Shown here piece after piece: positions 21,467-33,230 of a stretch of 64,000 bases of DNA. Under the pieces are notes generated by a model. It searched no databases. It was not told the origin of the DNA and saw only the letters and a list, made by a program, of their open reading frames with translations. The stretch is from Coniochaeta sp. PMI_546. Lineage: Eukaryota > Ascomycota > Sordariomycetes > Coniochaetales > Coniochaetaceae. The DNA lies in contig MU271164.1 in NCBI GenBank assembly GCA_021432605.1, positions 186,001 to 250,000 of the forward strand. The letters are read 5' to 3'. A program made the position numbers and the translations under genes. Numbering within the stretch: position 1 is the first letter of the stretch; each line of letters begins with the position of its first letter.

Positions 21467-24187
21467 ATGCCCAGGCAGAACTTGACGACAAACGCATGTA
21501 CTGTGTGCCGGAGGAAGAGGACGAAGGTATGCTCTATGGATTCCCTGAGATCGCACCGCAGACCATGACGTGTCGCTCATACACAGCGTGTTAGTGCGAT
21601 GGTCGGCAGCCTTGTCGGCGATGTGTTTCGCGAGGAGAGGACTGCGTCTACGAAGACAAGATGTGGCGGACCAAGGATCACCTGCGGTCCGAGATCGAGA
21701 GGCTGCGTAAGGAGCTGCAGCAGTGTCAGGGTTTGATCAAAGCTTTTATCATCGGAGGGACAGCGGAGGAGTGGAGGACCATACAATCGCGGATGCATCG
21801 GGGAGATCCGCCCGATCGCATAGTGGCATGGATTGCTTCGACAAGGAGCTCAGCCGTCGCATACCCAAACGAATTATCGCCGGAGCAGACAGACCAACGC
21901 ACCGTCTCTCCAGAACGATCACGTCAATCGATCTCGTCCGAACCCATATCTGTGCCCGAAACGAGTATTCGGTATTGCCCAGAAGCATCTCCAGATGCCA
22001 CGCTCCCTCTTCAACCTTTTGTTGAGGAGCCGTACATCGACACAACTCCTGGCTTGGTATCACCCGCCGTGTCAGGACACTCGAATCGCTCGGGTAGGCG
22101 TCTAAGTTCATACCCTCACTCCGACTTTACCCATGACGGCCCTAGTACGCCCCAGTCTCTGCACCCCTGGACAGGAGTAATTCAAGACGTCGAATTACTT
22201 CACCGACTCGTACACCATTACTTCGATCACTGCTTTCCAGACTTCTCTTTCGTCTGTAAAGAGCGGTTCTTGGGGGACCTGGACAAAGAGACCGGGGTAT
22301 ATTGCTCTGCTACTCTCTTAAACGCCATCCTCGGTCTGGCATCTCAGTCATATGACGCATCATCCAAAGGTGGACTAGAAAGCTGCCCGAGTCGCCATTT
22401 CCTCTCTCAAGCAAACGAACTGCTTAGGGCACATAAAGCCCGGCCAGGCATGACCGACATTCAGGCAACTGGAATCCTAGCCCTGGCTGAAGCGAACGTC
22501 GGAAATGACGAGGCTGCTTATTACCTTGCCACTGACTGTGCCAGAAGAGCAGTTTTGTTGAAGTTGGAGATGGACTCTGAATTTGCACAGACAGACGATC
22601 CATTTCAGCTGGAGGCCTTAGCAACTACCTTTTGCGGAGCATTCTCCTTGATCAGGTATGCCTCTTACCACTATTAGAAGCTGTCTCTATCATCTAACAA
22701 ATTACCCCTAGAATATTTCGGATCCTGACCGGACGGCTCTCATGCCAATCTGGCCCCCTTTTTATGAGGCTCACTTCCAACAACGACGTGACAGCCACAG
22801 ATACTCCAGCAGCCCGGGTCGAGCGTGGAGTGGCGCTTCAACAGCACTTCTTCAGTCAGTTGGACCGCTGCCCTCAGCTATTGAGGTTCATCAACACAGT
22901 GACCGAAATAGCGCATACTATCTGTTCCTACCATCACGATGATGGCGTTACTCCCGCGGACCTCGTTCCCGCTTATGATAAGTGTTTGCAAGCTTGGAGT
23001 TCGTTTAGCAGTTGGCTGCCGACGCGCAGCGAGACTGATAGGAATGTTTTGTTTGCACAGTGAGTATCTGTTTGCCCCTTGGAAACTAATCGAACTTCGC
23101 TAATATGTCTTAACCCCTATCTCCTAGGATTTGGTACAACTACATTTTAACTGTCCTCTTCAGCACGCTTATTGACAGCTCCATTGACCTACGAAATGGG
23201 ATCACCCCGGAGGCGGTAGTTATCCAAGCATCCGAGACAATCATATTCTTGACAGGGGTGTACCAAGCACAGTACGGATTTCTGTCGGTGCACCCGTTTC
23301 TGCCACATATGGTCTTCGCAGCCACCCTCGTCCAGCTACGTCGCCCACTCAGCACCGATTACAAAGAACAACGCACGCCTGGGACGGGCTATAAACGGAG
23401 AGGGCATTCTGAGCCGCAGTCACCCATTGGTGGTACAATACACGCTCTGGGAAATGTCGCCGCGGAAGGAAACTCTCTACGCCGAGGTTCTCCAGACACT
23501 TCTGATACACCCGAATTAATATACCCGTCTTGGAAGCATCACATAGCGCCGATGACGATGAGACAAGCAGCCATCACGAACAATCTTACTGATGCCGATG
23601 ATAACAACAGCTCCGTGTCCGACTTGGTATGGCCGTCCAAGCCACCCTCAGAAGTGGCCGCCGAAGGCACTCTCCATCTGACCAAGATCGGGATTACGAA
23701 CCGCAAGGCTGCCGAGCTCGCGCAGGCTATACGCGTTCGAACTTCTGCCAGGCCAGCAGCACCAACCCTAACTATGACCGGCCAAGCATCTCAGTGGACA
23801 CCTGGCTGGGAGCCCGTGATTTGGGGTCCCAGCACCGACAACGGTGCTGGATTCGGTGGCCTCGGCATCGGAAACCAGCAAGGATTCTCGGCCATGACAA
23901 GTAATACGCCCGGCGGGCTTGGGAGCATCATGCCGCAGGCTGCTCCCGAAGATATAGTTGCGGATGGGGTCACGAGCATAGCGGGATCACAGGGGTTTCC
24001 GAAATACAGTGAAGACCTTTCTGAAAATTCTTATGGCGGACTGTACATCTACCCCAGCCCCTTGCCGCAGGTCGGTGGCGAAGGCTCGTTTGGCGAGTAT
24101 ACGCCTCTGGCAATGAACAACGTCGACATCGCTTCTTTTGCTGGCTGTATGTCGAAGCAGGAAGATGCGATGGATGACTTGGCTTGA
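21467..24187 (+). CDS. Zn2Cys6 transcription factor with fungal-specific regulatory domain
   Basis: A nuclear DNA-binding regulator of the Gal4 type. Four exons (21467-21526, 21595-22655, 22712-23059, 23128-24187) give 842 aa. The binuclear zinc cluster is split by the first intron: ACTVCRRKRTK then CDGRQPCRRC and GEDC, with all six cysteines present. A short basic/leucine-rich linker (SEIERLRKELQQC) follows as a probable dimerisation coiled coil. A fungal-specific middle domain begins near HHYFDHCFPDFSF, and a Gly/Pro-rich low-complexity tail forms a likely activation region. The style recalls NirA/NIT-4-like factors, but I cannot place the target genes. The in-frame ATG at 21386 would add 27 residues. 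No metabolic genes adjoin it that would suggest a cluster-specific role. Confidence 0.88.
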
Positions 24188-24618
24188 GCAAATACGGTCG
24201 GCATGTGGAGTACGTTGTGGCCGTACTCCACTTTACATCTCCTTTGCACAGTGTCAAATTAACATTGCTTCACGAACCCAGCTACGAAGCGCCAACCTTG
24301 CGGTTTTGCTCATTGATAGGAGCTCACTCAGTGCGCGACGCTGAGGTCACGCAGATGGAATTTATCAACAGTGAAGGCAAGGATGGACCTCGCATTTGGC
24401 GAGCGTGAAGATCTGATCTCAAAGGCTCATGGCCGGTAGATTAGGCTGTTGATTGAAAAATGACACAACGAACATAATAGCCAACGCCTGCCTGTATGAT
24501 TCGAAGGAGAGGGCTCTAATAATGTCGCCATAAGCAGTGAGGTACATCATTCCACCACCGAAGAAACAATCCAAAAATCAAACAAGGTGCCAATGGTGAA
24601 GTGCCTCAAGTGCCAGGC
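24188..24618. other. Convergent intergenic stretch
   Basis: About 0.43 kb between the 3' end of the transcription factor and the 3' end of a hypothetical gene. Nothing recognisable. Confidence 0.5.
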
Positions 24619-25290
24619 CTACTCGTCTTCGAGTACAATATCAAAGGGCCAACCCCGAGAAAGAATGTGAGCAAGAAACTGCAAATCCCCCTGCTGGACC
24701 AATCCCTGAGGCGCATGGGCTCGGATTACCACCCGTCGGCCAGACCCTGGTGGCGCCAGGGTATTCAAGACTGATGGCATATTGGCTGGTGACGACACGA
24801 CCATCATTTCCCTCTCCTCACATGCCATTCTGGCCCCTTGATGGTCACTAGTCTGGTCGATGACGCGGAAGCAGATCGTCTGATCGTAGAAATCTGGGTC
24901 AGTTGCGGTCAAGGGGTTTGTGCCAATGAAGCATGTCTGCGCCTGCCGCATCACATTCCCGTAGAAAGAGAAACGCGAACTGTCATGGTCGTTGAGCTGC
25001 TCTGCCGCCCGTCTGGAGCTATTGCGATGACCGATAGACTGATTGCGCATTGGTGTGCGAGCGGGACCAGGGAGAGCAACAGGGATGGCTTGATACTGCC
25101 CGTGTCCAGCAACATAGTCGGGAGAGTCTGACCGGCCGTTGAACCACGAGCCGGACCATGGAGATTGATTCTCTTCGGCACCTAAGCTCATTGCTCCGTC
25201 CATTCCAGCCGCGGAAGAAGGGTGTTGCTGGGGGCAAAAATGGTCAGGCCTATGGCTGCGTGCCGTTGGCGAACTAGACGATGTCGACAT
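24619..25290 (-). CDS. Hypothetical protein
   Basis: I do not recognise this protein. A 223-aa frame starts at 25290 (MSTSSSSPTARSH); in-frame ATGs further upstream, up to 25455, would add as many as 55 residues. The N-terminal half is rich in Ser, Pro, His and Gln and probably disordered. The C-terminal half is more ordered, with FRVIDQTSDHQ, a Val-rich RRVVIRAHAPQG segment and a compact end in FDIVLEDE. There are no transmembrane segments or signal peptide. The coding-like composition of the C-terminal half argues for a real gene, perhaps restricted to Pezizomycotina. Confidence 0.5.
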   Translation of the reverse strand: MSTSSSSPTARSHRPDHFCPQQHPSSAAGMDGAMSLGAEENQSPWSGSWFNGRSDSPDYVAGHGQYQAIPVALPGPARTPMRNQSIGHRNSSRRAAEQLNDHDSSRFSFYGNVMRQAQTCFIGTNPLTATDPDFYDQTICFRVIDQTSDHQGARMACEEREMMVVSSPANMPSVLNTLAPPGSGRRVVIRAHAPQGLVQQGDLQFLAHILSRGWPFDIVLEDE

Positions 25291-26507
25291 CCAGACACAG
25301 GGATAGAGGTTCGATCCGTGATTCCTAGAGATATAGACGGCTGGCAGGCGCGTCCGAGAAGACCTCCTGACCTTGTATCGTGATGATGGAAAGAAGAACT
25401 CAGCGAGTGCCATGACTCGCATCGAAGGCATGGCTGCTGCAAGACATGTCATCACTTGACGGGATGCTTGCCAACTTGATGGGAATGGCTCCTATTTCTA
25501 TCCAAGGTGATTTCGCAGCATTGGGCCTCCAGCCATATCGGTTCTCCTGTCCTTCCAGTGTTCATACAGGAACCAAACAAAGGCATCAAACACACGCTTT
25601 GCTTCATAGCAGCCAGGAACAGGTGTAGGTTTAACCAAGGTCGTGGATATGTGTTATGAGATCACGACGATGCCAACGGACAAACAGCGGACACTACAAA
25701 GATTGCAATCAAGGCCAAGCTTTACAAGCGAAAAGCAGCATGTATCGACGAGAACTACTTAGAAATCCGGACTGGGAGCCAATTGAACAAAAAGGTCACC
25801 TTGTCGTGGAACAGCTGCCTGCCTTCCCAGGAAGCTCATCAAGGGCTACTTGCCTTGTTTCTCTCCTTAAGAACAAGTACAGGGAGTATCAGCATACGGC
25901 TGCACCAACAACGAACGGGCAGGAACACAAAAGGCGAGGATGGCACTAAAGAGCCATGACTTGTTACTTTAAGATCGTGCGGCTCAGTGAAGGAGAATCT
26001 CATATTTGGGTAAGGTAGTGTGGCATGCAGATGTTAATGAGTCTAATGCAGTCTTTGCCAGGCAACCTGGTCAATGGCCATCATAAACATGACTCCAGCT
26101 CGGCTTCAGAATGTCCAAAGGAAAATATCCAAAGAGGAAGGTGAAGCCCAAAAAGCTCACCAAGATTCTTTAGTGTTCTAGACCGATGTAGTGGCGATTT
26201 CCTTCTGGTGACTTATGGAAGTTCTGGTGGATATGTGGATTTGGATTTGAGGAAGGAGCAAGGCGAAGGCAGAACGTGGCCTCTTTGCAAGGTTGCCGCT
26301 GCTGACGCTTTCGGTAAAACATCGGGCCTCCATTTGGCTGGTGGTTCAATCTCCATTGTCCTCGCCTCTCCAGTTTCTCCAGGAAATTTGCAATATTGCG
26401 CAACTGCACCCTCCAACGCCGCATTTCGCTCCTCGGTCTGCCTCTCCTTGATATTCACGGTCTGATTCTCCTCGATTGTTGTTTGACTTCGCAACTGCAC
26501 ACTCAAA
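25291..26507. other. Intergenic 1.2 kb before PHO88
   Basis: No supportable gene. A long minus-strand frame (26213-26809) overlaps PHO88 antisense and is judged spurious. The end of this stretch is the PHO88 promoter and leader. Confidence 0.5.
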
Positions 26508-27265
26508 ATGGCCGGTCTTAGCCCCCAAATGTAAGTACACAATCCTCGATCCCCCTCTTCCTCCTCCTTTTTGCGCGCGCATTGAGGAGTTGATGGCTGA
26601 CACGTGCCTCCAGCTCGAACCTCCTCATCATCCTGGGTATGATGCAGGTGTCGAAGAGGATTCCCTTCGATGACCCAAATGTCCTTAACATGTGCCGCGC
26701 GGCATATGTCCTCAGCAACCTGATCATCCTTGCGATCACCCTCTATATCAAGTCTGTAGTGGACAAGAAGAAGGGTACGTTTGCATCGCTTACTGCTCGG
26801 GCTCCGCACTTCGGACCGGGCGCTTGAAACACTGGATGCGCCGTTTACTGACTCAGTCTTGCTGCATCAGACCTGACGACTCTCAAGTATGTCGAGCCGG
26901 CACCAATGGGTTCCTCCGAGGAGCCTAAGCTCGTCACCACCACCATCCACGCCTACGACACCGCTCAGATCAAGACTATGCTGCGCTCGCAGATGATGGG
27001 CGTTGCCATGATGGGTGTCATGCACTTGTACTTCCACTACACCAACCCCCTCCTCATCCAGAGCATCATCCCGCTCAAGGGAGCTTTCGAGGGCAACATG
27101 GCCAAGATCCACCTGTTCGGCCAGCCCGCCACCGGTGAGCTCAAGCGCCCCTTCAAGGCTGCCGGTGGACTCATGAGCGGTCTCTCGGGTGGCGCGGCTC
27201 AGAGCGACAGGGCAGCTGTTGAAGCTGCCGAGAAGGCCGGCCGCGGTGGTGTCAAGGAGGAGTAG
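26508..27265 (+). CDS. PHO88: PHO88/SND3 ER membrane protein
   Basis: An ER membrane protein of the SRP-independent (SND) targeting route, also tied in yeast to phosphate transporter maturation. Three exons (26508-26530, 26614-26774, 26871-27265) give 192 aa, the normal family size. The first exon encodes only seven residues plus two bases. Hydrophobic segments include NLLIILGMM and VLSNLIILAITLYIK. The conserved KYVEPAPMGS and a second membrane-associated block around MMGVAMMGVMHLYF follow. The C-terminus is Ala/Gly-rich and charged, ending in KEE. The ATG lies in CAAAATGGCC. It is close to and in the same direction as RAD14, with about 0.64 kb between. Confidence 0.92.
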
Positions 27266-27904
27266 ACATTGTCAAAGATGCGAGACTTGCTCTTTTTGTG
27301 TGTGGCTGGCCAAGAAGCCGTATGCTAGCACTGTTTAGTATTTACGGCCACGCGGCACTACGGTTATAGAATGGTGGAAACGGGAATGGTTTTGCGGCCT
27401 CCTTGCTGGCTAGAAGGTACACCCTCGGTTGCGACAGCCTGCAATGGGACGTATCGTCGCGTTTCAGGGAGGCTATGTAGCTGCCTGTAAGGATATCTTC
27501 TCTACTAATATCAGCTCCCGACATGACGAAGAATATGCTTGTGTTATTATACGTTCATGTGACTAGTACTATAGTGTACATACCACAGTAAAAACCGGTC
27601 CAGTTGTGAGTACCTAATGTTCTTGGTTTCAAGGAATTCGAATCGTTGGAACACAAGCACATTGGTACGTACCGAGGACCCTTGATCTCTGTTTGCCCCA
27701 CTACCTACCTGAAGGTACCTCGTCATCCGTCATCACCGAACGCCACTCCCTTACCTATTGCGCATGTTTAACTTCAACAGTTCTATCCAGGCGTCGCACC
27801 TGTAAAAATCTCCAACACGGCCTGACAGCACGGAAAGGTCACGACATTGCTCCTTTCAAGTCGCGCGCCGCAGATAGATCGCGTATAAGAAGATCCTCCG
27901 CGCC
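27266..27904. other. Intergenic between PHO88 and RAD14
   Basis: About 0.64 kb: PHO88 3' flank and RAD14 promoter. No other feature seen. Confidence 0.5.
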
Positions 27905-29218
27905 ATGGAGCGGCCAAGCACCCCTCCGCGCCAGCCACGGGCAGCAACAGCGGCCGGTCGATCACCACCCACACCAGAAGTCACTCGCCGAATAGTGCGT
28001 CTACCCTCCTAGCGACATGATACCAATCACACATCCCGCTCTACGGTTGTGAGCTAACAAGGGTTTGCTCGACCAGGAAGAGTCTCGACTTCGCGCTAAA
28101 GCTCTCCGAGACCAAACCGAAGCATCACAACGAGCCTCCGGCGCCGTCTCGTCGCAACCGAGGACAAGCTCCGGCTTCGTCGCAACAGCAGATATTCAAC
28201 TCGCCGGTCCAGCTGGGCGCAAGCGACCACACGGCGATATCGCTACCACCAGAAATCCGAGTACGGTCCGCGATGCGCGCACTTCCGGAGGCAAAGATGC
28301 AGCAGGAGGGGATGACGCCATTCGTCCGGCGAAGAAGTTCACCAAGTTTGTGGACTACAACTTCAGCGCCATGACAGATACAAAGGGCGGCTTCCTGAGC
28401 ACCGAGGATGACCCACACAACAAGTCCATGTCGGCGTCGGCGCCTGCTGGACCTGGAGGACCGCAGGAGCAGCGACCGGCGCACATGACTGCCGACGAGT
28501 GGGAGAGGATGCAGGTCATAAAGAAGCTAAAAAGGCAGAAGGCCGGGCCGTACGAGCCGGGACTGAGCGTGTTGGCGGACGAGAAGGAGAGGAAGAAGTG
28601 TCGCGAGTGTGGCAGTATCGAGATCGACTGGGTGTGGGAGGAGGTCTTTCACATCTGCGTGTGCGGACTGTGCAAGGAGAAATATCCGGAGAAATACAGT
28701 TTGCTCACGAAGACGGAGTGCAAGCAAGATTACCTCTTGACTGATCGTGAGTCTCGTCTATCGCGATGCACCCTAGTTTATATCGAGGAAGCGCATTGCT
28801 GACATGATATGATCCAGCCGAACTGAAAGATGCGGAACTGCTACCGCATCTCTCGCGTCCCAACCCACACAAGTCTCACTGGCACGACATGATGTTGTTT
28901 CTACGGTTCCAGGTGGAGGAGTACGCATTCAACAAGAAATGGGGGTCGGCCGACAAGCTAGATGCCGAGTTCGAAAAGCGAGAGGCAGACAAGAGGAGCC
29001 GCAAGGAGGCCAAGTTCAAGGAGAAGCTGTTAGACCTCAAGAAGAAGACGCGGACGGATAGGTGGATCAAGGATAGGGCGGGCAAAAAACTCGGAAACGC
29101 TGTCGGACGTGCAGACAGGCACGTCCATGAATGGGGGCGGACGGTTGAGAACGAGGAGGGAATGACGGTCAAGACGTGTTTGAGTTGCGGGATGGAGGTT
29201 GAGGAGCTGGAGTTCTGA
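27905..29218 (+). CDS. RAD14: RAD14/XPA nucleotide excision repair protein
   Basis: A damage-verification factor of nucleotide excision repair that binds distorted DNA in the nucleus. Three exons (27905-27994, 28062-28746, 28818-29218) give 391 aa. After a disordered, Ser/Pro-rich N-terminus comes a basic patch (KKFTKFVDYN). The XPA zinc finger follows with paired cysteines in CRECGSIEID and CVCGLCKEKY. The conserved YLLTDPELKD crosses the second intron and confirms it; HDMMLFLRFQVEEYAF and WGSADKLDAEF follow. A Lys/Arg-rich helical region and a second C-terminal cysteine pair in CLSCGMEVEELEF close the protein. The first exon is the least certain part, because its start (MERPSTPP) and its ATA|GTGCGT donor rest on weak conservation. 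Confidence 0.92.
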
Positions 29219-30505
29219 TCCTCGAACTATATGGCGGCCAAGCGAGGACTGATTAATACCTTTAAAGTCTGCATTAGAGTTTTGCAACGCAAGTTGCCTC
29301 CGGGATATCTAGTGGAAACCAGGATCGATATCGCCCTGTGCTATTACCGTGTGAGATGCGTGCTCTCATCTGCTTTCTGCTTTTCTGCTTCTCTGATCTT
29401 CTGGTATTCAGCTTTTTCTGAAATTGTCGTGATGATTCATGCTCGTGGTGTAACTGGGATCCTTCAATTGTGGGGGTTGAGCTTCCCTTTTACCATAGTA
29501 CGTATCGACATCTTTAAATACACGACAGAGGAAAGACCAAGCTCCAGCCCCTGAAAACTGAAGAACAGAAGGCGCGACGTGCATTGGCCCTTGCCAGTTG
29601 GTGCCTTGCAACCTCACGACCAAGACTTCTGGCTCTTATTGGCCAGCCAGCCCTGGCGGCAGCAGGGGCCAGTTGGCCAGTTCGAGCTTGGACCGTCATT
29701 TTGGAGGAGCATCGTGGTTGGAGCATTTGGAGCTCCAGGTCCATCTTTAGTTCGAATCGCGCTTGGAGCACTGCTCGTCAACTTTGTCAGTGTGCCAGCT
29801 GCATCTGCATCTGCATTGGAGAAACCGAAAGAGCCAACGACCACTCTGTTCTTCACCCAGCCCAAAGTCAGGCACGGCCTTCAAAATTCAGCCAGCAATC
29901 CACATACCAGCACCCTCCCTTCCTGTCAGGGTGTACCAGGCTACCAGCAGCATCTTTGCCTTATCTCGTGCGACGTGTAACATACAGCAGCCCTGTTTGG
30001 CGCCGTAGCTCCATTTTTGGAAGTGACGAAAATTCACTTTCAACGACGCGCAACTCGACGTCTACCAGCAACAGACAACGGGCGATTGCTTTGACTTTCT
30101 CTTCAACACTAAGTAATCATTCGACTTGCATCATTTTTAATAATCTCGTTCGAGTCTCGCTCATTTTCCACCTGCCACGATCGACCTGTCCTCGTCGCTT
30201 TACCGACCCTCCCCGTCGAAGCTTTCGCGCATCCGAACAGCTGTCCTGTACCAGCCGGGACACTTGCAACTACGTCAGGGGCATCATATTAGAATCACTG
30301 TCTCGTGTCCCACCTCTCTGTCGTACGGCAGATGCGCGTCGAGCTGTCATCCTATATCGAGATAATAGTGGGCGAAGTGGGCAGCTGGGCCTCCGGTGAC
30401 GAGGACTACGCGACAGTCGACGACAGGCCATCGTAGTTGCCGTGCATACTGAGCACGTAGTTTTGTGGAACACCTCCTTGGCTGCAGACTGGCGAGCTTC
30501 CTCCC
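29219..30505. other. Upstream region of the striatin gene
   Basis: About 1.3 kb. A plus-strand frame at 29584-30399 is open for 271 codons but has a Ser/Arg/Cys-heavy, untypical composition and is most likely leader or promoter DNA. I see no supportable gene. Confidence 0.5.
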
Positions 30506-33230
30506 ATGATGGGGACGAACGGCGGTAATATCGGAGGTGGTCCAGGCGGTAACGAACTCGGCGGCATGGTGGCCGGTAACCCTGGCTCAGGCCATCCGCC
30601 AGCGACTGAGTACACGTTACAAGGTAAGCAAAACGCTGCCGGTTGATGGCTCCGTCCCAATGAGAACACATTCTTGTCGTACTAATGCGCATGCATTATC
30701 AATCAGGTGTGATGCGCTTTCTCCAGACGGAATGGCATCGTCACGAGCGAGATCGCAACGCCTGGGAAATTGAGAAGCAAGAAATGAAGGCTAGGATAGC
30801 AGCACTGGAGGGCCAGGCACGGAGATCGGACGCAACCCAAAAGGCGCTCAAGAAGTATGTTACAATACTCGAGAAGAAGGTCAAGGACCAGGCCAACCAA
30901 TTGAGGGGTGGAAAGTCTGCGGAGGCCGACAAGTCCAAAGAGGAGCAACGAGAAGCCCAGTTGAAAGAACATCTACGCTGTAAGTGCTGTGCATTGCCCG
31001 AAGACATATACATGGAGACGTTCGCCTAACATATGAATTTTGCAGCTTCTGCCGCTGTCAAGCCCGTCAAATCCCCACTGGAAGTCGAGGGCAACGTCGA
31101 CGTCGAGCGCGGTGAGGACGATGCTAGACGTGATGATCTGAAGACCTTCCTCGACCAGTGCCAAGCCGAGTTCACATACCTCATGATCACACCCGCAAAC
31201 CCTATTCCGCCACGAGAATCACCTCCACTGCCCCTGTTGGAAGACCTGCGTGAGGGCGAGGCCTTTGGAATGCCCGTGGGTCAGCAACAATCTCTGGAAC
31301 AAGCATTCAGTCAAACAGGCCGGCCTCAGCAGAATCATGTTAGAGAACTCAACGCCCGTCCCGCACCATCAGTAAATCACCACGCTCCACCTACGCAGTC
31401 CTCGGCATCTGGGAACTACGCAGGCAAGACCCCTGACATACAGCCAGCGCCCATGGTTCGGACCTCAAACACGGAGCAAGCCTCAGCTGTCTATGGTAAT
31501 GCCGCCAGTGATTGGGCTGCTCAAGTTTCCGTTACTGGCAGGGTTGTGGACGATGCGGTCAATGCATCGAGCCAACAGCTTCGAAACATTGGTCGCCAGG
31601 AGAACATGGCCGATGTGTCGGAAAAGCAGGGGATGACGGAGGCTGACGGTTGGGACTTTAGTGAAGGGACCTTCCCAGAAAATCCTCAAACTGTTCAACA
31701 GCATCAACAACAACAACAATTGTCGAATCGACCTGATACAGATGTCTTCCCCACGGCCGAAAATCTCCCGAAATCCCCCAATAGGGGCCCGCTTGCTCAT
31801 AGGAGAAAGAGTTCCACTTCAATGACTCGCAGGAGGAGCTCGGATCACGAGCTATCACTCAATGCTCTGGCTCAAAAGGCTGAGAGCAGCAACTTCAAGC
31901 TAAGATTTGGACTGCGGGGTCATCTCGACACGGTACGGACCGTCATATTTTCTGGTGGTGGTAGTCCGGGTGAGCCCGAGATCTGCACGGCTGGCGACGA
32001 CGGGATGATCAAACGGTTCCACATTCCCGACAGGCATCCTGGTCATATCGGTAGCGACCTGGACGTCACGGCCGATTTCACACATCGCGGCCACCAGGGT
32101 GCCGTGCTCGCCCTGACCTCCTGGTCTCCGTCACCGAACTTTACGACTGGTGGTCGGGCACAGGGAGATGGTTGGATCTTTTCCGGTGGTCAAGACGCGA
32201 CCATCCGAGTGTGGGAGCGCGGTCGCGTGGATCCGAAGGCTACCTTGGACGGCCACGTGGACGCTGTCTGGGCCTTATGTGTTCTGCCTGCGACTCTCGG
32301 CGCCGTGTTCGGACCGGCCAACCCATACGGATCTGCCGAACGTATTCTCCTCGTCTCCGGTGCGGCGGATGGCAGCGTGCGGCTGTGGGCTGTGAGCGCC
32401 CCTCCGCAACTCACTTCACCCCAACCCGGATCTAACCGTCGAGGTCCCGGCGGCAGGGTGCGCGGTAACTCTATGAGCTCCGGATCGCAATTCCCGAGCT
32501 CTCCGCAACCGACGACGGCTTCCAATTCGCCATTCAACTACACCCTTGTTCACAACATCTTACGTCCTAACTCAAAAGCCAGCCCTACCTGCATCACCCC
32601 GCTCAGCCCCACTGGTGAGTCTTTCGTTGTCAGCTACTCCGATGCTGCCATTATTGTGTACGATACTCGGACCGCCGAGGAGATTGGTAGCATGGCGAGT
32701 CTGGAGACCTACGATGGCACTCCTTTTACCAGCGTGAATGCTGTCGTGGCGACTACAGCAGGGCTTGACCAACCACACCAAGGCGGCCTGATCGAAGACG
32801 ATATGACCAGCGGTCCAACGGGAGGTAGCAGGTCCATGGCCGGCTCCGGCGTTGAGGGCGTCATAATCTCTGGGCATGAGGATCGGTTCATCCGTTTCTT
32901 CGACGCTAACAGTGGTATGTCTTCAATTCTATTGCCACTTCTACCACAAATCAATACTGACAGACTCTAGGACAATGCACATACAATATGCTCGCCCACC
33001 CGGCAGCAATCTCGAGCTTGTCTCTGAGCCCCGACGGACGTGAGCTCGTCAGCGCTGGGCACGATGCCTCTCTACGGTTCTGGAGCCTCGAGAAGCGCTC
33101 CTGTACGCAGGAGATCACGACTCATCGCGTCATGCGCGGCGAGGGGGTCTGCGACGTTGTCTGGAGCCAGGACGGCAGATGGGTCGTCAGCGGAGGCGGC
33201 GATGGCGTCGTCAAGGTATTCGCCCGTTAG
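30506..33230 (+). CDS. Striatin (PRO11/StrA), STRIPAK scaffold
   Basis: A WD40 scaffold of the STRIPAK complex, which in filamentous fungi controls hyphal fusion and sexual development. Four exons (30506-30623, 30707-30979, 31046-32914, 32971-33230) give 839 aa. The striatin N-terminal domain includes [19 protein letters not shown], the first intron falling within it. A coiled coil with [14 protein letters not shown] follows. A long disordered middle carries a short Gln tract near 31710. The WD40 propeller starts around [17 protein letters not shown] and includes [40 protein letters not shown] and [13 protein letters not shown]. The last repeat is completed by the fourth exon. The first ATG after an in-frame stop is chosen; the next codon is also ATG. 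Confidence 0.93.

Noticed and set aside
26213-26809. 198-codon minus-strand open frame overlapping PHO88
   Set aside because: It runs antisense through the PHO88 promoter, first two exons and introns, has biased Arg/Glu composition and no domain. PHO88 on the plus strand explains the region.
29584-30399. 271-codon plus-strand frame upstream of striatin
   Set aside because: Untypical Ser/Arg/Cys-rich composition, no domain, several overlapping alternatives in other frames; more likely leader or promoter sequence.
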